A stretch of DNA of 64,000 nucleotides from Lepisosteus oculatus. Lineage: Eukaryota; Chordata; Actinopteri; Semionotiformes; Lepisosteidae. The stretch's first letter is position 1; the number at the start of each line of letters is the position of its first letter. The stretch lies in assembly GCF_040954835.1 (NCBI RefSeq), contig NC_090718.1:16011532-16075531 (forward strand). Reading direction: 5' to 3'. A program made the translations under genes and the position numbers. The notes under the pieces were generated by a model, which made no database searches, was not told the origin of the DNA, and saw only the letters and a list, made by a program, of their open reading frames with translations. Below, piece after piece: positions 17,778 to 31,121 of the stretch.

Positions 17778-18028
17778 GATACCTGGTGAAGAGACCCAGT
17801 GAGTGTTTGTGTGGCCAGCTGCGTCAACTTCAATAAAACTGGCCTTTTGGTTTGTTTGAGTGCTGACTTGCTATGGTGTATTTTTTCTCTCTGTGAACAA
17901 CACGTCCTACGGCCAACACTACCCACACAGGAGGTGTGTGCGTGACAGCTCCTCAGCTGCAGCAGGAGTCCAAGTGTGCACAGATTTCTTGTTGGGTTTT
18001 GTTGTTTGAAGTTTCTGTTTGTATGTAG

Positions 18029-18677
18029 GAAGCAATTGTGCCATCGTGTGGTCCGAGTTATAGCACGCGACCAGAGCTCCCGAAGAGCGCCTGCCTCCTG
18101 CCCGATTCGACGTCTAAAATCATCACAGAACGGTGAGGAGCCTCTGACACAGCCCCCAGTACTGGGTGTGCAGAAATAATCCTATTGTACAGTTTTGGTG
18201 TGAAATGGCCTCCAGTTCTTGTAACATGATGGGTTTCTCTGGACTGCAGTCCCAGTGCACTCCGCTTTGGATTTGCAGTGGTGTTTTCTACAATGGAAAA
18301 CCCTTTGTTTGTACAGAATGGAAATGGCAGTCTGCATGTTTTAATAATCTAATGTGATCATGTACTACAGCTTAAACACTGAGCCAGGTGACGTTTGATT
18401 CTAAAAGATTTCTCTATCATTTCAGCGGCGCCTTGTCTGCGGCAGCCCGGCAGCTCCTCCTCCCTTCCAGCTGAGACTCTTCCCTCTCCAGAGGTGGGTT
18501 AGTGCTCTCAGGTCATCTTCTCTCACACAGCTGCGGGGCAGAAACGCTACTTCCACTGGGCAGAGAGCAGACGGGCAGTGGGAAGGGCAGCCCTGTGTTT
18601 GGGGATCAGGGCTGTCCCTGCTGAGGGATGCTTTCAGAGCCAAAGCAACTGGCTGGGTTATGAACTTTATGGTGTGA
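18029..18677 (+). other. Candidate three-exon segment, unit 2 copy
   Basis: Same splice sites and open frame as 224-872. One substitution (GTG to GCG near 18,533) changes a residue but keeps the frame open. Confidence 0.25.
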
Positions 18678-21539
18678 TCCAAATATGACATACAAAGACA
18701 GAGAATGAGAAAGAAATAGTATTGCATGTATCTGATCAAAACAGTCTCTTTCAGACAAAACAAATATTGAACAAAAACTTAGTTGCAACACACTGCACTA
18801 CACTTTCTTCTAGGCTGACATTACTGATAGTTTGTGCTGTCTTCCTTTCAGTCTGCAGGGTGTGCATCTTTTTCCTCAGCTTCCTACACGAGGAATCAGT
18901 TTCTCCTGCCCTGGTTTCACTCCTTTATATCTCACAATCTTCTGCAGCTCCTGGAGGCTGACGACATGTTTGCTGTTTCTGAAAAATTGCTGACTGGCTC
19001 ATCAGCACAATTGCTGATTCAAAATCCTTTACTCACATGTTGCCTTAGCCTCTGTATCACAGAGATGTCTTCTGGGTTGGGTAGATCGATAGTGTGCTTT
19101 TGCTCAGTTGCTCTGCTCAATGCGTGGTCTTTTAACTCCGGCTGGGTACGAGCACCTCACTCTCCACACGGCTTTCCAAGGCTCTGTCATCGTGTGTGAG
19201 GATGTTGTGTAGCTCGTGAAACAGTTCCCCCATTTGAGCCCTGGATTTACTGGGTACTTGAATACCTGAATCTTGCCGTCAGTCCTGATCACCTTGTTTT
19301 TGTTCTGCAAGGACAAGGCACCTCCCCAGCACTGAACACAAACTGATACTGGCGGGTTGATTGTGTTGTGGTGTGAGTTTGTGTCTGTGGGGGTGAGGTG
19401 TCCCCTGCAGCGCGAACAAACATGCAGACTCCACACAGACAGCAGCCCTGGAATCAAACCCAGGGCCCCGGTGCTATGAGGCAGCGATGCTAACCACTGT
19501 GCCGCAGTGTTGCCCCCTTTGAAAATGTCTGACTTCCGTTTAATTTGAGGTCACAAGCTTATAAATGGTCTCACAACGTTTGTCTCATCTCAGGTTTCTC
19601 TGACCAGGCCCAAGGACCTGTAGTCACTGACAGCTTCTGCAGTCTGACGGTTCATTTCAGTAGGCTGGAGGGATGGCGCAATTATCCTCAAATCAGTGAG
19701 TATTGTTTTGCTCTTGTAACATGAAACATCAAAGAGAAGTCAACAGACTATTCCGTGAAACTGTTCAGACTGGCCCGTGGTGATTTTCTGGGTCCTTTAG
19801 TAAGCTGTCCGGGACTGTGTCATCGACACACTTTGTGAGAAGCCAGTCTGTGTGTTTGCTCTTGTGATCATTCGTGAACGAATGTAAGAGAGTGTAAGAG
19901 AGGGAGAAGATTCGGCCCTGGAGTGATCCACTTTTCTATTTAACAACCTCAAACTGCAGGAGAGAAATGCTTCATTTCTAAGATGGAAATATAATCAGAA
20001 AGTATAATTAGCCATTTGTGTATATCATGTCAAAAAATGTTTTATATATAAAAAGAATTTAGTAGAGACATTTGCTTAATAAGGCAGTAGAATAAATCTT
20101 GTGATGCTGGTGTGATGGTGCTCTCCAACAAACTGATACAAATGGACAGAGAGACAAAGTGAGAAAGAAAATGTGTACATAACAGACATATATGCAGAAT
20201 ACAATACAGTGCTGTAAAGTACAGTACCCTAGAGTGAAGATGGAAATCATTCATTCTGGTGCAGAAGAAATGAATCTGCTCTCAATGGTTTTCCTGTACA
20301 ATTGGAACACGTTGTGAATTCTACATAATTCACAGAAAACAAAATAAACAACTCATTCACTCCCCTGCTGTCCGTGACCCAGAGCTCAGTAATCATTTCA
20401 CTACTGAAGATCATGCAGTTTTTAATGCTTTTCATTTGAACATCCTACTTGTTAATATTTCCTCTTAGATGAGAATATTCTCTTCGGCGTGTCTTTACAA
20501 CTCTTCTCTTATTGCTCCTCTTGTCAGTAATCCGGTGTGAAAGCTGTCTCTGTCGGAATCAATGTCTTACCTCTCCGTCTTGTGTTTCAGGTCTCCTCTG
20601 GCTGCTGACCCTGCCGTCAGGACAGAACACATCCCGCACTGACCACACTGCTGGGTTTACTGTACGTGACAATAAAGAGCTTGAGCAACACATCTAATGT
20701 GATCTCTGCACGCTTCCCGAGGAGGGTCCAGCAACGTTCTATATAGTGCACATCACCATCGGGATGAAAAACAAAAATCCCCAGTGGGAGTCCAGTCTTT
20801 CCCTGCTACGCAAATTGCTTTTCGTTAGGTGAGGTCGCAAGTTCTTAGTGGAGAATGTTGTACAGTTTCTTAATGCAATAGGGCGAGTAAGACTGAAGTT
20901 CCCCCCGTGTTGGCCGATCAGTGGAACGAAACTGAAAAAAGCTCCTTGAAACTGTGATTCATACACTTATACACTGGCTCAGCATGGTGCTCACCTGCTG
21001 TCCTTGGGTGTCTGCTGAAATTTGATTTTTTTTCAGGAGCACTGTGACCCAGAGCTCAATAATCATTTCAGCTACTGAAGATCATTCAGTTTTTAATGCT
21101 TTTCATTTGAACATCCTACTTGTTAGTATTTCCTCTTAGGTGAGAATACTCTGGTACTTTTCTGGGTCTTAGTTGAGTGAGCTTTATTAGAATAATTGAA
21201 CAATACTTTCACCTCCACATAACACTCATAGATTTTTCAAGGGTTAAATATGGGAGCCACGTTTCTTATATGTTTCCTTTTGTAAGTTGATTCACAAAGC
21301 TTTCACCGCCTCCACTCCAGTGAATCACTTTGTTTAGCAAGTGATCAGGTGGAACAGTTTAATTTCTTCCTGCAAATAATGCCTTTTCCTTTTTCATCCC
21401 ATTCAAGTCTCCGTCCTAGTTAGTCATTGTGATGTAGAACGGCAGTGGTCCAGTTGAAAGGTTCAAGGTTTCACTGTGTTTTAGAGTGCAGATAAAGAAG
21501 ATAATAGGAGAGGAAACTGGAAAAGCCGTGACTCTGTCA

Positions 21540-22150
21540 TTCCATTCAATTAAATTTATTTTCATATAGCACCTTTCACAACAAGGTTGCCCCAAGGCGC
21601 TTAACAATGCAGGTAAATATACATTTTGTGAATACAGAACTGAAGACAATGGAGGAAAGGAACCAAAGACTCAGTAAGGAGAATAAAATCCTCTAGGGGT
21701 CCAAGGTCAACTGGCTGCCCAACCCCTTTGGGCATGCTAACATTATATCATTAAAAAAAAAGAAAGAAATGAATGCGGGTATTAATCCATCCATCCATCA
21801 CGTTATCTGTATGTCAGTACCCCATGCAGGTCTCTGCAGACAAGCAGAATCCTCCTAAACGACAGCTGTATCCATGATGCCCCTCTTGGATCCATGGCAC
21901 TGATGCAGCATTCAACTCACATGGTGCCCAGCCCATGACAGACAGTATTTCTCCTCTGCAGTATCCCTGCGAGGCAGGACAGGTGCCTGACCTCTGAGAG
22001 CCTTGTAAGTAAGTAGAAGGAGTTTGAAGTCCGCCCTGTACCCGAGAGGAAGCCAATGAAGAGAGAGAAGTATGGGGGTTATGTGGTCATTCTTTCTGCT
22101 CCAAGTAACAATTCTAGCTGCTGCATTCTGTAAGTATTCAAACTCTTTGC
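21540..22150 (-). mobile_element. L2-type LINE 3' end, unit 2 copy
   Basis: Same C-terminal motif and tail as 3735-4345. Confidence 0.8.
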
Positions 22151-23394
22151 TGTGACAAATCTAACGTACTTTAGGCAGACAAAACGACCTTAAAAAGCCA
22201 CATGATTTTTAAGTAGTCTGTGTGTAGTAACAGTGGTTCACATTATTTCAGAACGTATACTCCCGTCTCTGTAACTTTCCTCAGTCAGCTATTGAACATT
22301 CTGTATTTACACCACGAATGCACTACTTTGTCTCGCGCGCGGTCACACTGGCCGTCCACAGGCACGGGCAGGAGCAGGGAACACGAGGCCGCTCTGTAGT
22401 GCCCCTGTGGCTCTCCAGCAGAGGGGAGCACTTTGCTCAACAGCCCTGAGCCAAAGGACCCAGTGATAAAGCTGAAAATCTGGCAAGTCCCCCAGTCTCC
22501 CTGGGGCGCTGAAGAGGATTTCATCTGATGCTGAGGTTCCTGTAACTCAACACAAAATTGAACACGGCGAGTTATGAGTTTGTGAAGAAGTGACAGCGGA
22601 ACAATGTCAAACAGGAAGTTAACCTACAGGAAAGAATGAATTGAATCTCTGATATTCAAGCACGCAGTGTGACGTCCACTGTCTATTCAAATCTACTCTG
22701 CAAGTCTTACAATTCTTTTTCATACACCGTCTCCTGGTTATTGTTTTGTGAGTGCTTGAACTGTTTCTCAGTAGAAATAAGACCGATAACTCACTGCTTC
22801 AGGATGCACACTATCGTCGATGAAACCTGTGGTGTAAGCAAGCGAAAAGAGACAGATCCTTCTAAAACACAGAGGCCATCGGGAGGGCAGAAACACTCTG
22901 CAACAGGTAGGAGCTGTGGAGCCGTGATTCCCCCGAGCCAGAGCCCTCGTCCTCCCTCGACAGCGAACTGAGCTCCAGCGACTGGAGCAGCTACCTGCCG
23001 TCGTGGGACCTCCTGCAGATTGGGAACGGGTAAGGCAATTCGACACGAGCCCACTCCTCTTCCCACTGCTTACACCCCTATAACAAATAGTTTCAGGGTA
23101 TTCAAGTACAGGATAAAGAGATGACAGGTGTTCCCAATTGGCTGAGGATACAACTCTCTCTCTCTGAGAAAGCACACAGAGGTGGACAAAGCAATTAAAT
23201 GCGTTTACAAGTCATTTCCTCTGTTTCTGGTCTTTCTTTACATATCAGAAAAGTGAACTGGTGGCTGTTGGAAAGTGTCTGCTCCGTACGTAATATACAT
23301 GTAAAAGATGTGATTAAATATCTTGGTATTAAGATTTTCAAAAAGGTGATTTTGTGATTTGATGTTCTCTACCTTAGTAAAATAAAAAAAAAAC

Positions 23395-23413
23395 TTTATA
23401 ACTTTATAAACTT
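23395..23413. other. Deletion junction in unit 2 (about 590 bp missing)
   Basis: Units 1, 3 and 4 carry about 600 bp (5595-6199 in unit 1) here, including the 100-codon frame. In unit 2 it is replaced by a short filler made of repeats of the flanking word aacttta. This looks like end-joining with templated filler rather than precise excision. Confidence 0.75.
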
Positions 23414-23911
23414 TTACTGCTCAATACTGCTGAACCGAATCTAAAATATAATGTATCATTGGCTTAATCATTATACTCGCTCGTTATTAGATGTAGAAAT
23501 AGCCTAAAGATGAGAAATAATCGAAAATTGAATAATTAGACCGTATGTCGTAGTAGCAGATTGTACTTCTCGCCTACTTGATGTGGTCGAGCAACTCCAC
23601 AATCGCCATACAATCCGTCCGTTCTCATGCTCTGACTTTCAGGTTGGGCAGTGGACTGGATTCCAGGGCAAACTCGTTCTTGTTTGATTATCCGTGTGAA
23701 ATCTCGCCCAATATAACAGGTAAGCTCATGCACTGAAATGATGCGCTTCCAAATTAAAGCGACACGCATTTGAATAATTCAAAATACACACGAGGGAACG
23801 TCTCCAAACCATGTCTAAGTATCACAACATGAAAGCTGTGCGTACCTTCTCTTTATTTGACTGTATAATGTACTCCGGTGATCTGTAACGTAGTCTTGCG
23901 TGCATCGTAAA

Positions 23912-24424
23912 GGATCCGGACTTCCGGCTACGGAAAACCCGGAGTGGATCAGCCATTGCACCGGACCCGGACTTCCGGCTACGAAAAACCCGGAGTGGAT
24001 CGGCCTTTCCACCGGACCCGGACTTCCGGCTACGAAAAACCCGGAGTGGATCGGCCTTCCACCGGATCCGGACTTCCGGCTACGGAAAACCCGGAGTGGA
24101 TCGGCCTCCCACTGGATCCGGACTTCCGGCTACGGAAAACCCGGAGTGGATCGGCCGTTCCACTGGATCCGGACTGCCGGCTACGGAAAACCCGGAGTGG
24201 ATCGGCCTTCCACTGGATCCGGACTGCCGGCTACGGAAAACCCGGAGTGGATCGGCCTCCCACTGGATCCGGACTGCCGGCTACGGAAAACCCGGAGTGG
24301 ATCGGCCTTCCACTGGATCCGGACTGCCGGCTACGGAAAACCCGGAGTGGATCGGCCTCCCACTGGATCCGGACTGCCGGCTACGGAAAACCCGGAGTGG
24401 ATCGGCCTCCCACTGGATCCGGAC
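23912..24424 (+). repeat. 50/51-bp minisatellite, unit 2, 10 copies
   Basis: Same length and variant order as unit 1. Confidence 0.95.
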
Positions 24425-27393
24425 TGTGAGCAGCTTTTGTCCAATCGGCGCTGAGATTTCAGCAGGAGGCGGGAGACAGGCTCTTGTCCAGTCACACAGC
24501 TTCAGTCCCGGGACTTTTCCGAATTCCGGCGGGCGGTGACACTTCCGAGAAATGTCCACTGGGTGGCGACAGAGATACACGGAGCTGAGTCTCAAAGCGC
24601 TATCGGAAAGACTTGAAATCGGAAAGAAATACATTTGTTACGTTTTAATCCCATTGAAAAGGAAGATGAAAATATCGTTTGTATTTTAAAACATTATTAT
24701 ACTTGCGCAACATAATTATTAAGGGAATGGTGTGAGAGGAGACCGTGTTTGAACAGTTTAAGACGGATGTAAAGACATTTTATTTCAGAATGTCTTTCTG
24801 AAATGTGTCTGTTTCTGTGTTGTAAGAACGTTGAAGCATGGACGGGCCTTATCTGCATTTACCTTGTTGAATCTTTTTTTCCATAAAATGTACATGTATT
24901 ATTGCATGTACCCTGACAATACGACTGCTACGTTACGTTTTCTTGTAGTTTTTGGTCTCATAAAAAATACAAAAGTATGAGTCGATGACGTCAAAATGGT
25001 GTCGCCCACAGGGCTTATGGGTAATGTAGTCTCTGTAGTTCACTGGGCTTCCCTGCCCATGTGTTTCGCTGATTTCATTGAACATTAGAATGAATTATAT
25101 TAATACAATTTCAGCGTATTTATCGTGTCTTGTATTTCTTTGTCTCTCTTATGTGTTCCCTTGTGTGTATGTTTTCTTGTATTTCACTTGTCTGCGGCGC
25201 TGGTTAATCGACTTGGCACATAAAGCAAACCCACTGTCCTCGTGTTTCTTAGCTCCCGTCTTGTTTGCAAACTTTTCTCCTGTGTTTATTTTACTTTGTC
25301 AATAAAACGTGGTTGCCGGGGAAACGGTGCTGCAGAAGTTGTTGCGAGCTGACCTCTAGGAGGTAAACAGTCGGCTTTTGTAATCTAATCAGCGAGCAAA
25401 GCAGAAACGTTAGTCTAAAAAGCGCTGGCTGAGTATTTTGTGGACATTATGCAGAAGAAAAGGAAGGAACGGTGAGTCGCAGGCTGTCGGTAAATATCAG
25501 CGCTGGACACCAGCCTCACACCGCTGGGCTCACTGCCCCATGAGCGAGTCCGTCGGCGCCTCCTCCTGCTGGGGTGTGTTACTGCAGGAGTGAGGAGTCT
25601 CCGGTCTCCGGTCGCGTCATGATCTGCAGGTGGAGGTGAGAGACGGCGGCGCAGTGGGTGGCAGCGCTGGGAGCCTGGATTTAGTTCCTGGGGTGCTGTC
25701 TGTGTGGAGTTTGCATGCTCTGCTCATGTTCTCGTGGCTCCAGTTTTCTGGGGTGCAAAATTCTGTTTATTTCACAAGACGGACCCGGGCAGCAGCATGT
25801 GTCTGCAGCGCTCATCCTGCCTGCATGTTTGCAAACTTTTCTCCTGTGTTTATTTTACTTTGTTAAATAAAACGTGGTTGCTGGGGAAACGGTGCTGCAG
25901 AAGTTGTTGCGATCTGACCTCCGGGAGGGAGACAGCTGGCAAAGCCGAAACTTTAGTCTAAAAGGCGCTGGCTGGAGAAGTTTGTGGACATTTTGTGGAA
26001 GAAAAGGAAGAAGCGGTGAGTCGCAGGCTGTGTGACAGGACTGTCGGGGAAATGTAAGCGCTGGGCTGAGCGAGTCCGTCGGCGCCTCCTCCTGCAGGAG
26101 TGAGGAGTCTCCGGTCTCCGGTCGCGTCCTGATCTGCATGTGGAGGTTAAAGGCTGAGAGACGGCGCACATGCTCTGCACATGTTCTCATGTGTCTGGTT
26201 TCCTGGAGTGCTGTCTGTGTGGAGTTTGCATGCTCTGCTCATGTTCTCAAGGGTTTCCTGCCGCTTCTGCAGTCCAGTGTTGGTGAGTCTGTCGGGTTGA
26301 TTGTGTTGTGGTGTGAGTGTGCCCTAAAGGGGTTTTAATAGTATGGGGTTTGTGTGTTCACTTGTATGCAGACCACTGGAGAGACCGGTTGTTTTTTGCC
26401 AGGCAGACTAATGGCTGCATATTCAATTCCAGCTACTGAACCAGCAAGTGGGACAGTGTTTGAAAACCCTTTCAATGAAAGGTTTGTAGAACAGTGTTGC
26501 TATTGTTCTGTTTAATTCGAGGTCACCAAGCTTATAAATGGTCTCACAACGTTTGTCTCTTTTCAGGTTTCTCCGACCCGGAGAGTGAACAAAGAAGTGA
26601 TAAGGGCCCATAACACCTAAGCTCGGCACTCTCACACTCTTCAGCCACACGAGCTTCCTCCTGGTAAAATACTGGGCAAGCCCCTTTCTGACAGGGACAG
26701 TGGAAAACCCCCTGAGGGAGATGGGCTGAGGGGAGGAATAAAACCATCTGAGCCGGAACGGAGCGCGCTCCCGATTCCCACTAGACCCGGGAGACGACAC
26801 AGGCAGCACAAGGGAAGCTGCGGCGCTCGAGTTCACGGAGGCAAGGACCGATTGACGACCACGGGAGACAGTGGCATCGGAACAGAGGTACTGTACAGAG
26901 ACTTTTAATACCTGAAGGCAAGGAGCGAGAAACCGGCCCGGCTAGCCGCTCCAAACTGAGGGGAATGGAATACAGTTCGCGGGAGGATTTCTAGTGGAAC
27001 CTGAACGGAGTCTGGGGAAATGGGACCGGCCTCTCGTTCACTGGGGCCATCAAAGACTTTACAGGTACGAAGAAGAATCGTTCGAGTGGCCACTCTTCGG
27101 TACTTGACAGAAAAGACTGCCGTCCCTCTGGATTCATTATGACCCTTGGAAGGACCTTTTGTTGCTGCTGTTTTCGTTGTGTCTTTGGCTGATGGTGAAA
27201 GTGGATAGAAAATAAAAAGGTCACTTATACGATACACATGCTTGTCGCTGGTCTGTGTGGGCATTGGTGGATCTGGAAGATCAACAGAACCTGTTGCATT
27301 GCTAGGTGCCGTAGTCATATATGAGGCAGGAAATAATTGTTGTTTGAGGGGTCACCTCACTCTGACACGAACGTGTTGGGAAGACGCGCCAGT

Positions 27394-28130
27394 TCTGACG
27401 TTAGTGCGATGGGTCTGTAGGCATTAAGGCAGGTTCTTGTGTCCTTTTTTGGAACAGGAACAATAACAGAAGATTTGAAGCAGTCTGGCACTGTGCACTG
27501 GGACAATGATTGCTTAAAAACGTCTGTAAAGATTGGAGCGAGTTGGCCAGCACAGGGCTGTAGTGTGGCTGGAGATACACAGTCAGGTCCTGCTGCCTTT
27601 TTACAGTTTTGCTTTTTGAATAGCCTTAACACATCCTGTTCTTTGCTTCACAGGGCATTCTCAAGACTTGTTAACGGCGTCAAGTCTTCGTGAGAGATTG
27701 AGTGTGAGTGGGTGTGGCACTCCAGTTGAGTGGGGGACAATAGCTCATCCCCAGGATGTGAATTATTTGGAGGAGTTGCGAGACTGCCATGGACAAGGTC
27801 GTTGGAGATCCTTTGTGTTTCAGGCCTGCTGTAAAATGTGTTATCTGGTAGAGAGTGATCAAGATGTATCTGAGGGGATTTTCTTTTGTAATTGGTAACA
27901 GTTTGGAGACCTTTCCAGACAGATAAACAGTCTTTGTTAGCAAACAGTTGTTCCAGCTGTGGACAGGAGGGGAAACAAAAGGTAGAGAACACTATTTTTA
28001 GAGAAATGGTCCTAAAGGAACAAAGCATACTGTAGGATGCCACTAGCTTAAGTCTTAACAGCACTGCATAAGAGGAGACTCCAGTGTCTATTTGTTCCGA
28101 GGGATCCTCAGAAAGGTCAAAAGGTTGCAA
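27394..28130 (-). mobile_element. L2-type LINE RT fragment, unit 2 copy
   Basis: Same motifs and same ends as 10180-10916. Confidence 0.85.
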
Positions 28131-28262
28131 ACAGATAGGAGACTGGTTACATGCCTGAAGCTTAGCTAGAGGAACATAACAGTGCTGGAATTCTGAGAGG
28201 GGAGGTTATCAGAGCCTAATGTTATTGCGAAAAATGGCAACTAGGCATAGACGATCTGCTGA

Positions 28263-28859
28263 ATAATAATAATAATAATAATAATTGCTTACACTTATAT
28301 AGCGCTTTTCTGGACACTCCACTCAAAGCACTTTACAGGTAATGGGGACTCCCCTCCACCACCACCAATGTGCAGCATCCACCTGGATGATGCGACGGCA
28401 GCCATAGTGCGCCAGAACGCTCACCACACATCAGCTATCAGTGGGGAGGAGAGCAGAGTAATGTAGCCAATTCATAGAAGGGGATTATTAGGAGGCCATG
28501 ATTGGTAAGGGCCAATTGGAAATTTGGCCAGGATGCCGGGGTTACACCCCTACTCTTTTCGAGAAGCACACCTACACCCCTACTCTTTTCGAGATTTTTA
28601 ATGACCACAGAGAGTCAGGACCTCGGTTTTACATCTCATCCGAAGGACAGCGCCTGTTTACAGTATAGTGTCCCCATCACTATACTGGGGCATTAGGACC
28701 CACATGGACCACAGGGTGAGCACCCCCTGCTGGCCCCACTAACACCTCTTCCAGCAGCAACCTTAGTTTTTCCCAGGAGGTCTCCCATCCAGGTACTGAC
28801 CAGGCTCACACCTGCTTAGCTTCAGTGGGTTGCCAGTTGTGAGTTGGAGGGTGATATGG
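28263..28859 (-). mobile_element. 5S-derived SINE, unit 2 copy
   Basis: Same element and same CTGCTGA duplications (28256-28262, 28860-28866). Tail has eight AAT units. Confidence 0.88.
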
Positions 28860-29792
28860 CTGCTGACTGTCTGTCCTGTGAATTGTTAAGGGTTTCATGT
28901 ATTTGTGTGTCCAAGTAGTCCGGACTGCTGTGCTATGTGTTGTTTGTCTTTTGAATTTTCTGTTTTACACCTATTGTATCCATAGTGGTATGGGCCAAAT
29001 CCAATTTAAAGGGTGTTGTGAGCACTGGGGTTTGTTGGGAGTGGTGAGTTAGGAGTCTGGAAATGAGAGCAAGGTGCGAGTGGATATGATAAAAAGATTG
29101 TTCCTTTATTTTGTTTCTGATACCTGGTGAAGAGACGCAGTGAGTGTTTGAGTGGCCAGCTGCGTCAACTTCAATAAAACTGGCCTTTTGGTTTGTTTGA
29201 GTGCTGACTTGCTATGGTGTATTTTTTCTCTCTGTGAACAACAGGTCCTACGGCCAACACTACCCACACAGGAGGTGTGTGCGTGACAGCTCCTCAGCTG
29301 AAGCAGGAGTCCAAGTGTGCACAGATTTCTTGTTGGGGTTTGTTGTTTGAAGTTTCTGTTTGTATGTAGGAAGCAATTGTGCCATTGCGTGGTCCGAGTT
29401 ATAGCACGGGACGAGAGCTCCCGAAGAGCGCCTGCCTCCTGCCCGATTCGACGTCTAAAATCATCACAGAACGAGAGGAGCCAACAGGAATGCAAGTCTC
29501 TTCTGGTGAGGAGCCTCCAACACAGCCCCCAGTACTGGGTGTGCAGAAAGAATCCTGTTCTACAGTTGTGGTGCGAAATGGCCTCCAGTCCTTGTCAAAT
29601 GCTGGGTTTCTCTGGACTGCAGTCCCCTCCGCATTTGGATGATTGTGATTGGTGTTGCTGTAGCTGTGCTGTCCTGAGACTGACTGGTGTCAAGACCAGC
29701 TGTACTCTGGGATCAGCAGGGCCTAGTGGTGGTATGAATTGTGGCCTCTGTTTCTCAGGTGTAACAAGTGTTTGATTACTCTGTTCTGTATG

Positions 29793-30122
29793 TGTCACGG
29801 ACGTCCAAAGGGACTTACCGTAGGGAGCAGGAGAGCGGAAAAAGACCCATATGCGTAGCGGCGAGACGGGAAAAAGGCCCGGGCTCATTAGTGCAAAGAG
29901 TTCAGGAATGCCGTATAGAAACCTATGCCCTCAGGGAGCGGACGTGGGGCGCCCTGGTGCTAGGCGGGTCTCAGGACATCCGAACAACAATGATGAGCGA
30001 GGACAGAGTGCAAGACCCGGAAATATATAGCCCAAGGGAAAGAGAGGGACAGGAAGGACAGCAGACCGGAAACTAGGGACAGGACAGAGAAGGAGCGCCC
30101 TCTGGCTGCAGAGGGCGTGACA
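29793..30122 (+). mobile_element. 330-bp LTR-like element, unit 2 copy
   Basis: Same ends and same GTATG duplication (29788-29792, 30123-30127). Confidence 0.6.
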
Positions 30123-30225
30123 GTATGTTTATCAATAGTGGGTACTGGCCTAATTCAGCCCTGCACTCGCTGTTAGCTGTTTTTCTCTGCGCAAGGCGGA
30201 TGTTTCTACAGATTGATTAGAGTTT

Positions 30226-31121
30226 CTACAGAGTGTACTCCTGGTCTGTGAGGGGACCCCACACTTCACTGCCGTATAGGGCAATGGGTTGGATTACACT
30301 TTCAGATATTTGGAGCGAAATTCTTGTTGGTGGGTTGACATTGAAGAGCCTCCTTCTTATTGCGTAGAAAGCCCTGAGTGCCTTCTCCCTCAGTGCCTTT
30401 AGTGCCAGGTCAAAACTCCCAGAAGAGCTGATGGTGAGACCGAGATATGTGTAGCTGGATGTGTGCTCCAATGTGTTGTTGTTCAGTGTGAATTTGTACC
30501 TGTTTCCCTGAGGTCTGGCTTTCTCCTGGAAAACCATAACTCTGGTCTTGTCCAGATTGACTGGCAGTGCCCAGGTGTGACAGTCCTGCTCCAGCAATGC
30601 CAGGCTCTGCTGTTCTGGGTCCAGATGGGCTGGCAGTGCCCAGGTGTGAATGTGATGGGATGTGTGGCGGTTTGGTAGGAAGCCAGTCTGACTCTAATGC
30701 AGGACATTGTGCTCAGTAAGGAGGGCCGGTTATCAGATATTCAAGTTACGACAGAGTTCCTTCCCCAGGTTACTGTTCACACTGAAGCTCCGGTACCTGT
30801 TGGGGTCGAGTCTGTCTCCATTCTTACAGACGGGCGTGATCAGTCCTTGATTCCAGGCCTCAGGGAAACAGCCGGCCGTCAGGACGAGGTTGGGGAGTTT
30901 GAGCAGGCTTTGCTGCAGGTCTGAGCTGCAGTTGGATCAAGCGTTGTTGACTGTGTCTTGGCTACAGGCCTTTTGTGGTCTGAGAGTTGTCTGTTTGTGT
31001 ATGTGCTTATCTTCTTTAGGGTGTGCATGTAGTGTCTAACCATCTCACAGTATCTGAGGCGCAGTTCAGAGTGGTGTGGTGTTGTTTTAGTTCTGGTAGT
31101 TCTCTTCAGTTGTTTCTGCAC
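30226..31121 (-). mobile_element. Core-deleted LINE remnant, unit 2 copy
   Basis: Same layout as 13015-13910. Confidence 0.8.
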
